A DNA stretch of 64,000 nt from Cytidiella melzeri (lineage: Eukaryota; Basidiomycota; Agaricomycetes; Polyporales; Irpicaceae): the NCBI GenBank assembly GCA_022592445.1, contig JABYQR010000194.1, forward strand, positions 1 to 64,000, in the 5' to 3' direction. The notes beneath the pieces are model-generated. The model was given only the letters and a program-made list of their open reading frames with translations. It did no database searches and was not told the DNA's origin. Positions within the stretch are counted from its first letter, which is position 1; every line of letters starts with the position of its first letter. Positions 23,684 through 33,929 of the stretch are shown one piece after another. Position numbers and translations under genes: made by a program.

Positions 23684-24356
23684 ATGCAGCTCGTCGACCA
23701 CGCGACGGTCAGCATCCTCACCTTTGAAAAAAGACAACATGCTGACTACCTCTGATTGCAGTTCTTCAAACAGCTAGCTGCACTGTTTGAAGCCTCGAAA
23801 GATAAAGGATCAGTATGGCTTACGCATAAACGACGTGCGTCTTCCACTTTAACATGCGTTCGTTGACGGCACTGAACACCCTTTCAATGACACAGTGACT
23901 TATGACGGTGACGATGCGACGATGACCTCTGATTCTGCTGCCGATAGCACAGAGTACCCATGTCTTGTTCGTGCAACCAACGGCAAGGAGGCCAACTTCT
24001 CCACTCGAGTGCGTCTCCTCTTATTTTTTCTATCATTTTTCTCTTCACTCAATCCCATTCTAGGTTGAACCTGGTGAACTGGACAAATTCCACGCAGAAT
24101 ACGGCACACTAATGAAAGCCTCAATGTCTCCCCTACTCCGAAAACGGGACAAGAAGCGCGAAAGGCAACGCGTAGAGGAGACTACCCGTCGAAAGAAGCG
24201 TTTGGCGGAAGACGTGGTGGTAGAGGGCGCAAAGAGGGGAAATGGACGGCGAAAGAGGCAGAGGCTGTTGAAGCGTGCGGTTCTGCAGGAAGAGCAGAGG
24301 AAAAGGGTGCATGAACGAGAGGAGGCAAGGATCAACAAAGCTAAAGCATTGTCATA
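23684..24356 (+). CDS. SRP14: Signal recognition particle subunit SRP14
   Basis: SRP14 forms with SRP9/21 the Alu-domain part of the particle that slows elongation during co-translational targeting to the ER. The short first exon (23684-23707, MQLVDHAT) joins over a 54-nt intron to FFKQLAALFEASKDKGSVWL. The next exon starts LTYDGDDATMTS and contains YPCLVRATNGKEANFSTRV; the last begins EPGELDKFHAEYGTLMKA. This is the order of the SRP14 alpha-beta fold. After the domain comes a strongly basic tail (for example RKRDKKRERQR, GNGRRKRQRLLKR), likely to bind RNA. The ATG was chosen because the exon matches the conserved N-terminus; an upstream in-frame stretch also exists. Confidence 0.9.
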
Positions 24357-24651
24357 GCAATCTAGAATCCAGGCTTCCCAAGACATCTGCCCAATCCAAA
24401 GATATGGATGCAGCACATTTGTCGACGCATGCACGATGATTGTGCAACGCACTACAAGCGATATTGCCCAAATTGCTTTACAGACAAGATAAACTGGTAT
24501 ACAATCTGTCTACAAATTACATGGTTGGTCAATTTCGCTTCTTAAGAAATTTATCAGTAAATCGTAGCATGCATGAGTACATACGTTTAGAACAAGTACA
24601 GCTTCAGACAACGTTGAGCATCACAAGTAATCCGTCGGCAGACAAGGAGAA

Positions 24652-26757
24652 CTACCAAACCAACTTCCTCTCCTGAATACCCGGCGTAGTCACACCCTCA
24701 TCCTCCTGGTCCAAAAACGGATCTGCAAACGGATCGTCCTCGGCCGTGTTGCTCAGCAACCCCCTCTTCGTATCCCTCTTCACGTCCACCTCGTCGTCGC
24801 TCACATTCTGGTACGCCCGCGTCCGCGAGCCAGACCCAGACGCGCGGGTGTGCGTCTCCTCGTCAGACGACTCGTAGTCGCTGTAATCGGACAGCGAGCC
24901 GCGGCGGTACCCACGCTCGTCTTCCGAGCCCGACAGTCGTGCGGATGTTGGGCGGATAGGAGGAGGAAGGTTCCTGGAAATGAGTTGGTCAATTGAACAC
25001 CGGAGACAAATGCATGGTCGGAACAGGCAGGAGAACAACTTGCTTACCCCTGCTCAGAATCGATGTTCCCAAAGCTGAGATCCTGCAGGTCAGGATGGGC
25101 TCTGACCTTGCCGCGTCCAATGGACCGCTGAACAGCCGCACGCTGCTTCTCTTGCAGCTTACCCAGCTCTGAATCGTGGATCTTTACCGCAGCAAGGTTC
25201 TTCTGAACGTCTGAGACGTCTTGTTCAGATACAGTGGGCTTGATGAGCTATGCGAACAGGTCAGTGAGAGTGTGGCAGTGAGACCATAGAACACCCACTG
25301 TGTCATAAGTCTCCAGCGCTGCAATGATACGGTCGTTTGTCTCGATCAATGTGCCTATCATGTCTTCGTTTTCCACAAGCTACCGCGATAATCAGCACAT
25401 GTCCGTTCGACACAAGTTACGAACACACCTGTACATATCGCACAATTTGTTTACGTGATAGCTTGGCTTTCTGGAGATACTCTTGAACACGTTCGTTTGT
25501 CAATAAACTGTCGTTCTCGGTGTTGACAAGCTACAGTGAATCAATCGGGTCAGAATATCAGCGTACAATGACAGACAATATCCTGACCGTAATGGCGTTG
25601 ACAAGATTGTTTGATGCAGTCGATGCATTTGCGATGGCCGTGAGGATTTGCGGTTTCTCCTGCAGAGATATTCAGCAGTCTGCAGGAGAGCCTAGACAGG
25701 CCGGGGACATACCTGCTCAAAATTGAACGGTTTACGCTTGGGTTGTGCCTTGCCCTTGGCAGACGCCGCAGCCTTCGCCCTCCTCCTCTCCTCCTCCTCT
25801 TCAAGCGCCTTCCTCTTTGCCGCCTCCTTGGCCTCTTTAGCCTTCCGCTTCTCCTCTTTCCTCGTCTCTTCTTCCATCCTTCTGGCATCCCTGCTTCGTC
25901 TTTCCTCGACTTCAAAGTTGAAGTTATCTTCCGGACGATCATACGTAGGTCCAGTCGGCGGCGGCGCAGGCGTAGGCGCAGCAGGTGCTGCCCTTCGCTG
26001 CTGTGCTGGTGGCTTGACCAGGTTGTACAGATTCGCGACGCCCGACATGGAGGGGTCATCTTTGAACTGCGCATGCCATGCGCCAAGAACGGATACGAGT
26101 TTCTTCTTTACCTTTGGGTCGGTGGTGGACTCTGTAGCGAGCATCTTGATTGCGTCGGTCAAGTGACCATCGGCGAATGTGGCTGTCGGCGCGCGGTCAG
26201 TGGTCGCATAGCAGAAGTGACGGCACTTCCATGTGGGTGGCCTAGCACGTACTTTGAAACCTCTGTCCTCCGTTTTCTACAAGCGCTCGTAGGATCTACG
26301 TGAAGAGATTATGAAGGATCTGCGCAGATCGAAGGCACAGGGAGACGAACCACCAATGATCGATATTGCTGATGAGCATTTCCATGCTTGAGCTTCTTGC
26401 GGATGGCTCGTGAAGCCTCTCCAGGTCTGTGAAGTGCATGAGCCCGTGAATTTTGTCATTAGCGAGACGTGCGGAAATCCTCACCCAGTCGCTTGAATGT
26501 TGATCGAGTCTACCAATTCAGGTATCCTGGTCCCTGTTGAGCACACGAGCAGTTGTATGTAGCTCTCATGCACAACTCACCCATCGTACGCCTCGTCTGC
26601 GGTGTTCGGTGCAGTCAAGAGTTCCACCCATTCTGTAATCGAGGACTAGAAGATGATAACGGTGAGGTGCGGAAAGGTAAGCCAGCAACGATCGTACGTG
26701 AGGCTTCTCCTTGTTGAAGGCCAAGTACGCCTGCTTTGCTAAGCTTATGGCAGCCAT
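24652..26757 (-). CDS. VHS-GAT domain protein, Lsb5-like
   Basis: Read from the ATG at 26757. MAAISLAKQAYLAFNKEKPH joins over a short intron to SSITEWVELLTAPNTADEAYDG. Then come GEASRAIRKKLKHGNAHQQY, LTDAIKMLATESTTDPKVKK and LVSVLGAWHAQFKDDPSM, a VHS domain of the Lsb5 type. A Pro/Ala linker and a charged coiled coil (EEKRKAKEAKEAAKRKALEE) follow. The GAT-like helices come next: QILTAIANASTASNNLVNAI, LVENEDMIGTLIETNDRII and SEQDVSDVQKNLAAVKI. The acidic tail ends at 24652 with QERKLVW. Yeast Lsb5 links ubiquitin, Arf3 and the Las17 actin machinery at endocytic sites, so the same role is expected. Six or more short introns are present. Confidence 0.85.
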
Positions 26758-27047
26758 TGGTGGTGGTTGAGAGCAGAGACGAGGGTAGAGAGGAACGGTA
26801 TCGCCGCAAGGGCAGTTCGCGCCGGACCCGAGCCGGTCTCAAATGACGTCCCCCGTGTCTATGGTGGATTATTATACTAATGTACTTGAGATGGAAAAAT
26901 ACACGTAGCTAAGCTGGTACAAACTAACAATGGTAGGCTGGAACAGAGCGTTGGTACCGTACAGTACCGACGGGCAAAGCGCGACATAATAGAGCGAAGG
27001 GCAGGCAAATTGAAAGTAGCGACTGAGCGCATCGAGCACGCAAATAC

Positions 27048-28251
27048 CTATCGTTTTCTCTCTAACCTCCACTTGTACACTTTCGGCTTCCAGGTCTTCT
27101 CATCGACTTTTTTCGGCCGTTTCTCCTCATCGCGGTCTTCGTCCTCATCGTCGTCGTCTTTTACTTCCTCTACCCCACTCAATTTTCGTGACGCTCCCTT
27201 CCCCATAAGCATTTTTTGCATCTCCAACTCCCGCTCGGCGTAGCGCAGTTGCGTGTCTCGATGCAAGCGGGCAGAGAGCTCTTTTAGGAGCCGCGTGCGA
27301 TGCTCCTGAGCTGTCTGTGAGAATGAAGTCTGCGACCAGTGAACTAGTACGTACAGACGCTTCCTCCTTCCGCTGCTCCTTGAGAGCATCGATTCCATCG
27401 TCATTTGCTTTTGCTTTTGCCTTGCCCTCTTTCTTGTGTGCATTCTCCGACGTTTTCCAGCCTAGATCTTCCCACTCCTCTTCCACAACCATGGCGTCGT
27501 CCACCACAGCCACATTCTTTGTACGTGAGGCCAACTCTCGAGCTATTGTGCAATTTATGAGTTGAAAAGCGGACCTTACACACGAAAAGGAGTATACCTT
27601 GTTCTTCGGTTTCAGCAAACAGAATGTGACCAGACGTGGACTTCCTCTTGCTCCTACGCTTCTTTCCCGGTTGAGCAACAATCCCTGCCTCCCTTAATAT
27701 TGATAATTCCTCCTCGTCCAGTCCACCCTCGTCGTTGTCCTCCTCCTCGAGAGGCTTCACCAGGTCCGCAAGTGCACTCAGCTGGACCTTTATCTTATCT
27801 ATTTTCTGATAGAGGCGTGAGCTTGTCGTCAGACATAATCAAGGGGGCAGGCACGTACCTTGGCATTCGACGTACGCATCGTCCTGATGTAGTTTGCGTC
27901 CTGCGACTTCAGGACCTTGACAATATCCACAGGCAACGCTACGTTTCCTCTATCTTGCACATGCACACCTCCCTAGCATCCAAACTTGTTCAGCAAGCTA
28001 TGTCTTCACAATAAACTGTTCGGCCTGCGCACCTCCGTCTTCCCTCTAATCATCCCAAAATAAAACTCATCCTTGTTCCTCTCCGACGCTTTCTGCCTTA
28101 GCCGTGTAAGCCTGTCCTGCTTGGAATGGTAGTCCCTCGCTCGTAAGACATAGTCTTTGTGCTTTTCGAGGATACCAAGACGACTGCGGTGTGCGAGTTG
28201 CGACCGCTCTTTGTGGTTCCTTCGGTGGAGGGAGTTGCGCAGAGACGACAT
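27048..28251 (-). CDS. UTP11: U3 snoRNA-associated protein 11 (SSU processome)
   Basis: A nucleolar factor of the small-subunit processome, needed for 18S rRNA maturation. The N-terminus [20 protein letters not shown], then [18 protein letters not shown] and [14 protein letters not shown], is the hallmark of the family. Next comes [20 protein letters not shown], then a Lys/Arg-rich middle ([16 protein letters not shown]). The C-terminal exon [20 protein letters not shown] ends at [11 protein letters not shown], with the stop at 27048. At least five short introns occur. The extended acidic [12 protein letters not shown] run near the C-terminus is longer than I remember for the family. Confidence 0.92.
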
Positions 28252-28516
28252 GGTGGTTACAGCAAAAGCAAAGCTCTATTGCCTTTCCAATAGAGATAGG
28301 GTTGAGCGCTGTGTAGTTGCTTGGGACAACTTGAAGAGAGTCGCCGCGTGAACTTGAATTGTATGCATCGGAGCGCCCAATGCTTTACAACCGTTGTGGC
28401 GTGAGAGGTATCCGCCGACTTCCGCTCGCGGATGCCGAAGTTCGAGGCTTGCTAACAGAGACGATCAGCTCGAAACAACCGAGACAGTCAAAAACTCGCA
28501 GAGGGCGTATCTCTTC
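28252..28516. promoter_or_regulatory. Divergent promoter, UTP11 / mitochondrial SerRS
   Basis: 265 bp between the two start codons. No TATA box or repeat stands out. Confidence 0.45.
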
Positions 28517-30146
28517 ATGCGGGGAAGAGAGCTATGCCGCATTTCGCATACTCTTCAACATAGCAGCACGAAACGCCACGTAGGTAAGTCGGTTCGCGCC
28601 CACAAGGTGTTCACGAGTTAAATTGGGAAACATAGGTACCCCTCGTCTCGTTCGAGTTATCTCTTCGAAGGCCAGCAGCTCAGGCCTACCAAAACCTCGC
28701 CTGGACTACCGCGATATCACTGAAAACGTAGTGTTCAAGTCTCACAATGCGTTCAACCGGAAGGCTTCTCTACCTCTGGGGGCGTTGCAAAAAATAAGCA
28801 AGCTGTACGAGGACCAGAAGACCTTGTCTAGCACGCTTAACAAGAGACGGCACGAACAGTCCCAAGTGGGCGAGCTGATCAAAAAGGCTGCCAAAACTGC
28901 TCAAGCCAAGCAGGCAGCGCTCCAAGAAGCCAAAGCACTGAAGGCTGAGATATCTGGTCTCGAGACAACACTGGCAGAGGTCGACACGGAACTATTCAGC
29001 CTTGCGTTGGCAGTTCCCAACGACACGCATCCAGATGTACCTATTGGACCGGAATCTGCCGCTGTGACCCTTTCCGAACACGGCCCTGCTCCAGTGCCCT
29101 CCTCCTCATCCAGGGACCACGTGTCTATCGGACGTCAACTGGGACTCATAGATCTTGAATCAGCAGCGACGGTCACCGGGTCTTCGTGGTACTACCTGCT
29201 CAATGAGGGCGCGTTGCTCGAACTAGCACTCACGAACTACGCGTTGTCAGTCGCAATTCGCCATGGGTTTACTCCAGTGACCACACCAGACGTCGTACGC
29301 AGCGACATTGCGTACCGCTGCGGGTTTCAGCCACGAGATCCAACCAGCGACACCCCTGTTTCCCAGATGTATCACGTTTCAAACTCATTGTCATCGTCCG
29401 GTGATGGAACAGGGACCCACGTTCACCCTGAACTTGTCTTGGCCGGTACAGCGGAGATTCCGCTCGCAGGGATGTTTGCAGACAAGATTTTCCTGCCTCA
29501 GGAGCTGCCAAAGAAAGTAGTGGGCTTGGGACGCGCGTTCAGGGCAGAGGCTGGCGCGAGCGGCACTGACACTCGGGGGTTGTACAGGGTACACCAATTT
29601 ACGAAGTTGGAGCTGTTCGTGGTCTCGATGGAAAGTCAAAGCGAGGCTATGATGGAAGAGCTCAGAAGGCTACAGACGGAAATATTCGAGGGTCTCGGTC
29701 TTTCTTTCAGGTCTGTATACACAACAGAACATTTCAGGAAACATGTTGCTCATCTACGTCTTGCATGTCCCAGAGTGCTTGACATGCCTACAGAAGAACT
29801 AGGTGCGAGTGCATACCGTAAATACGACATCGAAGCATGGATGCCAGGCCGTGGTGGGTGGGGCGAGATCTCCTCGACCTCGAACTGCACCGACTACCAG
29901 GCCCGTCGTCTACACATACGCTACAAAGCGGGAATAACAGACGGCAATACGCCACCCTCAAAAGCAGCCACTTGTTTTGCACACACGCTGAATGGGACGG
30001 CGGCGGCGATACCAAGGTTGATAGTTGCGCTGCTGGAGAACGGCGCGAGGTTTGACGGAGCAGGAGCAGTTGTTGGCATAGATCTCCCCAAGGTTTTGAA
30101 GCCTTTTTGGGTAGGTGGGGATACTGAAATCATTCAATGGGTTTGA
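28517..30146 (+). CDS. Mitochondrial seryl-tRNA synthetase
   Basis: This class II enzyme charges tRNA-Ser in the mitochondrion. A short first exon from the ATG at 28517 (MRGRELCRISHTLQH, Arg-rich with few acids, a likely targeting peptide) joins through a GTAAGT donor near 28583 and an ACATAG acceptor to GTPRLVRVISSKAS. The coiled-coil arm covers ALQKISKLYEDQKTLSSTLN to LAEVDTELF. The catalytic domain has GLGRAFRAEAGASGTDTRGL (motif 2 region), EISSTSNCTDYQARRLHIRY and HTLNGTAAAIPRLIVALLEN (motif 3). It ends at IQWV. It resembles yeast Dia4. A second in-frame ATG upstream of 28517 was rejected because the family start fits here better. Confidence 0.9.
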
Positions 30147-30644
30147 ATGCTGGTAGAATCGCAAGTCGAGGTTTCGCTACGCGCGCTTTTGCCGCCTACT
30201 TGCCAATGATCCTGCGTGCAGCTTGTAAGTGGTGCAAGAATTCCGTCCAGTATCTTCCACGTTTCGATAGAACCAGTCTGTGGTGTAAAGTTTGGAATGC
30301 TGCTATGTTCGCGCACTACTAACGCGTCAACGGCACAGGCCCCCTACCCCATGTGACAGTCTCCAGAGTTAAAACTCACCAATCGGTTGTGTTCAGAGGG
30401 TCTGGCGTCCCAATAGCCGGTCACTCATGCATGCAACGCCCAATGGTAGGAACTACTCACGCTCTCAGGCTGTTCGCTACATTGATGAAGACCATTAAGT
30501 CTCTGCTAACTGTAACGTCGCATTGAGCAAGATCGAGCCCTTCTCCCACAGTGAGTGTAGTTTGCCAACGCAGTAAAGCGTCGCCAGTACAGCTACTCAT
30601 TCCGTTTCCAGCAGGCTAAGTATCCTGTCAGTTATAGGTGTATC
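30147..30644. other. Intergenic region
   Basis: The 3' flank of SerRS and 5' flank of the dehydrogenase. Nothing recognisable was found. Confidence 0.6.
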
Positions 30645-31802
30645 ATGACTTTGCCGTCCGAGATGATCTGCTACCGCTTCAAGCCACCCTCTCCGTCCCC
30701 TATCGAGGAAAGAGTCCCAGTACCAAAGCCCAAGGACGACGAGGTTCTCCTCAAGGTCCTTGCTGCAGGCGTATGCCACTCGGACGTCGGGCTGTTTGAC
30801 CAAACAAGCCTGATCAACCAGCGCATGTCGACAATGGGCAGCTGGACTTGCGGCCACGAAGGAGCAGGCAAGTCTATTCCCAACCCTCCAAACATCGTGT
30901 CCTCTCACTCAACCCTCTCTCCAGGCGAAATCGTCTCCATCGGGTCTTCCGTAGCGACCACCCACCCGTCCTTGACCGTCGGGACGTACGCCGCAATATA
31001 CGGCCCCAACTCCTGCTTCGAACCTGACTGCCTCGCATGCTCGACAGGCAACGAAAACGTCTGCAGAAAGTTCCCGTCGATCGGGCTCGGTACACCAGGT
31101 TCCTGGGCAGAATACATCGTCGTCCACGCAAACTCCATCGTCCCCGTCCCCGTCCCCGGTACCCAATCGAAGATCCCTCCCTCCGTCGTAGCGATCTCAA
31201 CAGACGCAATCCTCACTCCCTACCACGTACTCAAACACGCATGTGCAGTCCAACCAGGCCAAACCGTCTTGATCTACGGAGTCGGCGGACTCGGATTGCA
31301 TGCAGTCGCGATAGCAAAGGATTTGCTACAAGGCGTGACCGTCGTAGCATGCGACCTACGAGAGTCGAGTCTCGAACAGGCAAAGACGATGGGGGCAGAC
31401 CATGTCAGCAGCCCTGACTTCCTCCTCGCATACTTCGCAGACCACAATCTCGTCATCGACGTCGCTGTCGACTTTGTCGGCATCCAAAAGACGTTTGACG
31501 CGTGCTTCGCAGCTATCCGTCCGGGCGGCACCATACACATCACCGGGCTAATGGCAAATCAGCTGAACGCCTCGCCCATGCTCACCATGCTCAAGAACCT
31601 CACACTCAAGACCAGTTATTGGGGGTGCAAGTCCGAGTTGGCTGAGATTTTAGAGGCGATCGGGCAGGGGAAGTTGAAGGTGTTGGTGCAGGAACGACCG
31701 ATGAGTGAGGTTGCAAAGATGTTGCACGATATGCACGAAGGGAAAATCAAGAACCGTGTTGCTGTCATACCAGATGCTCTGTTCGTAGAAAAACATGTAT
31801 AA
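30645..31802 (+). CDS. Zinc-dependent alcohol dehydrogenase (MDR family)
   Basis: An NAD(P)-dependent oxidoreductase. Catalytic zinc ligands appear in AAGVCHSDVGL and TCGHEGAG. The structural zinc lobe has four Cys in SCFEPDCLACSTGNENVC. The nucleotide fold begins LIYGVGGLGLHAVAIAKDL (GxGGxG) near 31270. The C-terminal half includes VIDVAVDFVG and IRPGGTIHITGLM, ending EKHV at 31802. Between GHEGAG and EIVSIGSS the genome carries 57 nt that read through without a stop but interrupt a block normally continuous in the family. I call it an in-frame GC-AG intron (30868-30924). The substrate cannot be told. The gene ends 82 bp from the convergent kinase-like gene. Confidence 0.88.
   Translation: MTLPSEMICYRFKPPSPSPIEERVPVPKPKDDEVLLKVLAAGVCHSDVGLFDQTSLINQRMSTMGSWTCGHEGAGKSIPNPPNIVSSHSTLSPGEIVSIGSSVATTHPSLTVGTYAAIYGPNSCFEPDCLACSTGNENVCRKFPSIGLGTPGSWAEYIVVHANSIVPVPVPGTQSKIPPSVVAISTDAILTPYHVLKHACAVQPGQTVLIYGVGGLGLHAVAIAKDLLQGVTVVACDLRESSLEQAKTMGADHVSSPDFLLAYFADHNLVIDVAVDFVGIQKTFDACFAAIRPGGTIHITGLMANQLNASPMLTMLKNLTLKTSYWGCKSELAEILEAIGQGKLKVLVQERPMSEVAKMLHDMHEGKIKNRVAVIPDALFVEKHV
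30868..30924 (+). other. Probable in-frame GC-AG intron in the dehydrogenase gene
   Basis: The donor is G/GCAAGT, the acceptor TCTCCAG, length 57 nt (a multiple of three), with a CTCAC/CTCAAC branch-like motif. Removal joins HEGAG directly to EIVSIGS as in related enzymes. Confidence 0.7.
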
Positions 31803-31884
31803 TGTATAGCAATGATGACAGATGAAATAACAAGTTGTACAGTACCAGGAATCCTCCATTGAAGCAACGCGTAGCGAAGATAAT

Positions 31885-32671
31885 CTAAACATGAGTTCGA
31901 ACGCGTCGGAGTTTTCGCCGAGGAGAGCAATTCCCAATCCGAGCCTCAAGGCCCTCCAACTCCACACATCCAGGTGGAATATCACCAGGCCGCTCGCCAA
32001 GCAGTTGAGGGGTGGCACCAGGACATCTATGAGGCATCGCAACGGAAAAGTCGATAATCCGGACTGTGTTGTCCATGCCCATGACAAAATGATGGCCTTC
32101 GCGATCATACAGACGGCCGTGCTCGACACCCTTGGCATGCAAGCAGCAGGCTGCCAATATCCGTTTCCGACTGTGTGAAACAAACATGACTCAGTTGAAG
32201 CTCCTCGGGACAAGAAAAAAAAGGAAAGGCCACTTACGAGATCTCCTCGAGAGAGCAATTAATCGCTCCTCCACACCACTCCAAAACCAGACATCCCACG
32301 TCGACCCCTTCAACATTGCCGGCATAGCACCCATATAATATTGGCACAACCTTTCCCTGCAAGGGCCTCAGCTCGTTCTGATAAAGCTTCGCTTCATGAC
32401 GAAGCCTATCCACCGCTTGTCTCCCTCTCACCCACTTGACAGCTACCTGCACCGGAGAGAACGGCGCTCCACGCAAAGGCGAGTTGTACCCCTCGAGAAC
32501 GGCGTGAAACACGCGCCGCGACGTGTTTCTGCCGTGTATGGGGTGGTTCCGGGAGTCTTCAAAAAAGTGCGGCTGCGATGAGACACGGGCAAAGACGTTG
32601 AGCGTGGATGCGCGCAAGGCTTCGAGACGGTACACGGTGGAACGGTCAAAGATCACGTCAATGGAAGCCAT
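31885..32671 (-). CDS. Kinase-like protein with degenerate catalytic loop
   Basis: Two exons from the ATG at 32671; the intron joins SLEEIS to RKRILAACC. A VAVKWVRG segment (kinase Lys), RLRHEAKLYQNEL (helix C Glu), VVPILYGCYAG and CLVLEWCGG (hinge) outline the N-lobe. The catalytic loop, normally HRDxxxxN, reads VEHGRLYDREGHHF, with Arg where Asp is expected. DFG is replaced by IIDFSVA. The protein ends 94 codons after the intron in a basic tail, so most of a C-lobe is missing. Short proteins of this shape are scattered through Agaricomycete genomes. This one is probably not an active kinase. TAG is at 31885. Confidence 0.75.
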
Positions 32672-33058
32672 AGTAGACGGTAGCGAGTAAGTGGTTGGGT
32701 AGACTTGATGTTTGATCAGCAGAGAGAGAGAATACGCAAGTCAACGCACCTCTTATACGACAGCGCGGTATAAGGCCATCACGCAATGTACGAGATTTGT
32801 CCATGGGCCCTTCGTCTTTCAGGTCGAATGGCCTTGCAACAGCCAAAGCGCAGGCCAGTCCAACGTTTGGCCTCATGGCCTCGAACCATAAATGTGATGA
32901 TGTGAAAGAGGAGAGTAGTTGCTACATTGTACCAATACAGAATGTGCCTCGCGTTTCCCAGCTCTACAAAAAAAACTCTGTGAAGCTCACACCGTCAGCT
33001 CCGTCACACTCACACAATGCACAAACCACTCACACATGGCATCCATAAACACGCGCTC
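32672..33058. other. Intergenic region
   Basis: The 5' flank of the kinase-like gene and 3' flank of the small secreted protein gene, both on the minus strand. Nothing further was seen. Confidence 0.55.
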
Positions 33059-33363
33059 TTAAGATCCTATCTGTGGCGCAGTGGGCGCACTCTGTGTCTG
33101 TTTCATACCCGCGAATTCGTCCTTGGCAAGCTCGGACACGACGTCGGTCGCAGGCATCAGAGGGTGAGACAAAGTGCCAGGGTTGAAGAGACCAGATCCA
33201 GCCGGAGGCAGGTTGCGACGAGTGTTCTGCAGTTGCATGAGCGACCTCACCTGCAGGACAATGTAGCCATAGCATGAACACCTACCGGCATAGTCGCGTG
33301 CGGTGCAGCGTTCGACAAACACAAAGCAAAGAACAGAACAAAGAGGCTTTTGGTAGCTTGCAT
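33059..33363 (-). CDS. Small secreted protein
   Basis: Exon 1 (33363-33286) encodes a clear signal peptide, MQATKSLFVLFFALCLSNAA. A GTAGGT donor at 33285 can join to either of two CTGCAG acceptors, at 33251 (35-nt intron) or 33227 (59-nt intron), both in phase 0. The 59-nt choice fits normal intron length and gives about 81 residues; the other adds VRSLMQLQ. The mature part, NTRRNLPPAGSGLFNPGTL onward, ends QTQSAPTAPQIGS. It has no cysteine, unlike most effector-like small proteins. A Kex2-like RR site follows the signal peptide. Function is unknown; a peptide precursor is possible. Confidence 0.65.
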
Positions 33364-33929
33364 GTCTCCGGCGGTTCAGGCTAGACAAGTGCTTTCGTAC
33401 AAAGAGTCGGCCAGCGACAAACGACGAGGACGGGTAGAGCGTTGGTAGTATGTAAGTAAATCCTGAGACACGGAGCAGGTTAAATAGTGAACATGCATCG
33501 TGGGAACCTTTCCGGCACCTTCCCAATACGGCAGGTGTTGAAGTTCAATGGTATGGGGCGCGAGTGAAGCTATGTATGATGAAAAATTCGCAGAGCTTAA
33601 GACAACTACGTTAGAATTCAAACACCAAGAACACATCACATTAAAAAAAGGTACGGTTGTAAAAACAAACATCTGAACATCATTAATGGAAGATTCAATA
33701 TGCTGCACACTGAACGGCGAACGTTAATGCTGACAGCCTAAAACAACGTATCTGTCGAAAGAGTGAGTAAACAGAGGTGTAAGGTATCGTCCTGCGTTCA
33801 ACGCAAGTGATGCCCTAATAATCGTATAGGCCAACGCGTTGCGGGAGTCATGAATATTGGCTTCTATTTTACCCCAAAAAACGCGTATCAATACGCCTGT
33901 ATATACAAGATGAAGCCTGAACGAACCAG
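33364..33929. other. Intergenic region
   Basis: The upstream flank of the small secreted protein gene, with a TATTTAA motif (minus strand) near 33480-33486. No gene was seen. Confidence 0.5.
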
